Below the pieces are notes generated by a model. The model saw nothing but the letters and a program-made list of their open reading frames with translations, searched no databases and was not told the origin of the DNA. A stretch of 64,000 nt of DNA, taken from Climacteris rufus (lineage: Eukaryota; Chordata; Aves; Passeriformes; Climacteridae). This document shows, one piece after another, positions 61,258 through 64,000 of this stretch (the stretch's first letter is position 1; every line of letters starts with the position of its first letter). The position numbers and the translations under genes were made by a program. The DNA lies in assembly GCA_013398175.1 (NCBI GenBank), contig VZRZ01002002.1, positions 1 to 64,000 on the forward strand. Reading direction: 5' to 3'.

Positions 61258-64000
61258 TCTTACAGAAGTCCATCCAGGGCTACTCAGGACAAAGAAACAA
61301 CCTCTGACTCAATAATTCATTAAATTATTCATGCCTGGATGTTGGGGTACTTACCTGCTCATAAAGTCCTTCCTTGGGATCAGTCCCTGGGGTTTTGGTG
61401 TGACTGAGCCCAAATTTTAACTCAAAGAGAGAGAGTGCCACAGTGTCCCACAAGCTCCACACATCTATAACAAAGCTCAGAATAGAGAAATTTTTCCTGT
61501 TAAAAATCTATTTCCTCCTAAAGATACACACTGCATAAGCAGGTTATCCCTCAAATAATTTCAGAAACATTAATTAAAACCAAAAAACAGCACAAAAAGA
61601 AATTCCCAAGCAAAACCAAAAAACAACCAAACCCAAAAGACAGTAAATAAATAGTATGTTAAAGTAACATCAAAATAGCTAGCATAAAATAGCTATTGTA
61701 CACCAGAAAAAATGTTGCAAATGAATTTTGTGATGGCCTCTGTGGCTTTCCAAGTCATCACTGATTTACGGAAACCAGCAGTTTCAGTGCCAGAAGGAAG
61801 CCTACTGGCAGTGAGATGCCTACAGGATTTGAAACAGGGTTTGGATTGCTCAGGAAGCACAGCAGGATAAAAGACAAATAAGAGAATGAGTTTTAAGATC
61901 TGGCTGTATTAATTTGACACATAATGAGGTTAATATAAAATCATTGTCTCACTCACTGGTCATTTAACAGGTACTTCCACAGGCATAAGGACGATGATCT
62001 GTAACAAGGCACCACGCATGCTGTCCCAGGGAATTCAGGCACTAATGTGGAAGACATCCCTCTGGGTCAAAGCCAAAGTAGACAAAAGATCTGCTAAGTG
62101 ATCTCCCAAGGGTTGTTTTTCTATTTTTTTTGTCTCTATGGGTCTGCAATTTTACTCTTAATATGCATTGGAAGTGTGTCATGTCCTACATTTCATTTTA
62201 ATGGCAAGATATAAAACTTTAGCTTTCTTTAATTCAGCAGGGCCTCCCATCTTTTTAAAGGAGAGGAAAAGTCTTTACTGCACCCAGTTTGGCCCAGTGG
62301 GAATAATGGGATTTTAGGCTTTCAGAGCAAGCACCCAGTCAGATTCCCAGTGTTGGGGAAATACATCTCAACTGGACTTCCAAAGGAGCTGGGGCAGAGG
62401 GGCTGGACAGCTGTAAGGACAAGGTGCTGTTGTGGCCTGGGACGCATCTCCAGAGCAGGAAAGCCAAGAGCTGCCAGTTATTTGTCAGTGCTGTTGTACT
62501 GTGCAGCACAAGGAGGGAGACTGAGCCTTTCAGCCTCACTCCATTGTGCATCTCTTTGGCACATTCCTTATTGGCTTTTGAAGGATTGCAGCTTGAGCTA
62601 AGCTTTGCTTACTTTCAATATAAAAAAAAAACAAAAAAACCCACAAAACTGCAAACACTGTCCTACTAAAATGTTATGGTAAAGTTTTAACCTCCCCAGT
62701 AAGATGAAGGAAGAGGGAAGAACTAAAATTATCTCAGGTTGTACTGACAAATATTACAAGTTATAAAATATATTTGTCATTATTGTAAAAGCTGAATTTT
62801 GTCATGTACAAAGAGAAAGAAAATTCCAAAGGCACTCACTTTCTCTTTACAGTAGCAGCCCTGCAACCATTCTGATTCTTTCCATGTTTCATGTTACTGA
62901 CTCAAATTTTTTTAAAGGTACAGAAGAAACCTCCTTTTCCACTTTCATGAGACCAGAAATGCAAACAGAATCATAAAATATATAATGTGCCTTCTTAAAA
63001 ATTATTTTCCACAGGTAAAGAAAGGAATGTATTGAGGGATTTAGTATTCTTTCTTCATCAATATTGTAAGAAAATGAAATTAGTCCTAAAATTCCCATTA
63101 CATTAAAAAGGAAGTGTAGGAGAATAGTGTGTGGGTGAGGCAGGGAATGGTATAATACTGTTAAATTAAAATTTATGTCAAAGAATTAAATGCATACAAT
63201 GTGTACATGACATATGCCTTAGGCATCTTGTATTTGAGACCATATTAAAAAAATAATTTTTTGTTGCAATGAAACTCTTTAAAGTAATAAGACAGTCATT
63301 AGGATACCTTTTTACATTTATTAGAGCATGAATCATTCTGAACTCAGGTGGCATTAATAAAATAAATCATCCTCCTTAAACAATTGTAAATAGATCAGGG
63401 ACAAAAACTGATTTTAAAGGTGAAAATGCAAACAAAAAAAAAGCAGTAACTTTTGAGTTTTAAATCCAGAATAAAGCTAACACCCAGACAAAGTCCCCAC
63501 ATCAACTAAGCAAATTTCAATTTTCTGGAATGTAAGCTATTTTCTCAAGAAATTTATCAGGTGAGGCCAAGTAAAAAAATAGCTGTATAGTACTTCACAA
63601 ATATATTGTGGATACTGGTGCTCTGAAAGTGTAAACCAGAGCCTCACAGGTCTTTAACTTTTGGGCAGAGACAGCTTTGCAACTGATGTACATGAGGCCC
63701 TTTGGAGCAAAAGGTTATTTTTCTATAGAGCATAAAGCCATAGAGGTCTTCAGAGTAGTCACACACTTCCCACCCCTCCCTGTCAAGAACCCACTTCCAC
63801 TCCCCTAAAAAGCCTAACCAGAATAGGTCTTTACGTCAAAAAAACATAGGTTCAGTGTAGCAGGATGCAGATGAGGCATCCCAATTACTGTTCACTAGGG
63901 TAAACTTATCTTTGACAGTTAACTATTATATAACAGTACTATAAATACCTCAGTGCAGAGCCTGGAGAAAGAATTTTCTAGTTAAAACTGTTTGCACAAC
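61258..64000. other. Unique non-coding DNA to the window end
   Basis: An A/C-rich patch lies at 61577-61645, a GC-richer patch of unknown nature at 62330-62560, and an A-rich run near 62621-62640. No gene or recognised transposon. Confidence 0.5.

Overview
This is vertebrate nuclear DNA, almost certainly from a bird and probably a songbird. The signs are chicken-repeat-1 (CR1) LINE pieces ending in the CACAGAAT-type 8-bp terminal repeat, several LTRs of avian endogenous-retrovirus type, A+T-rich CpG-poor background, simple repeats, and an assembly gap of Ns at 39240-39297. There is no bacterial, phage, plasmid or CRISPR signal. I found no complete protein-coding gene: the window looks like intergenic or intronic DNA in a gene-poor region. 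Nearly all open frames over 60 codons are chance frames or lie inside LTRs and low-complexity tracts.

Layout. 1-1739 is the 3' end of an endogenous retrovirus: a pol remnant (RNase H tail plus integrase, with the zinc-binding and DD(35)E residues still legible), no env, a polypurine tract and a 400-bp 3' LTR with a CRE and TATA box. A CR1 fragment follows at 1780-2115. Four solo LTRs follow. Two are sister copies of one ~630-bp family (5195-5825 plus strand, 30513-31142 minus strand), each with a perfect 6-bp target-site duplication. A third, 609 bp, is a likely relative (58939-59547). The fourth is a different 315-bp LTR (53456-53770). A fifth solo LTR at 31920-32794 (875 bp) shares its ends with the LTR at 1340-1739, but its interior is a GC-rich degenerate minisatellite. 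Further CR1 pieces lie near 37380-37575, 51045-51105 and 60830-61065.

Three open segments preceded by convincing splice-acceptor sequences, each ending in a stop codon, could be terminal coding exons: 10774-10968 (minus), 13138-13278 (plus) and 40753-41049 (minus). I do not recognise their proteins. If real, they mean the window is crossed by one or two transcripts. Several TAAT/octamer-rich stretches read like conserved non-coding enhancers, which only an alignment can settle.

The most interesting observations are: (i) the pol remnant has 13 in-frame stops but no visible frameshift, with several stops where integrases normally have Trp, the pattern expected of G-to-A (APOBEC-type) hypermutation; (ii) the related solo LTRs with intact target duplications and a conserved terminal hairpin plus CCAAT-box triplet; (iii) a ~270-bp tract that is almost only A and C on one strand and holds a strong G-quadruplex motif on the other; (iv) several perfect short-loop inverted repeats, one joined to a fresh tandem duplication; (v) the three exon candidates.
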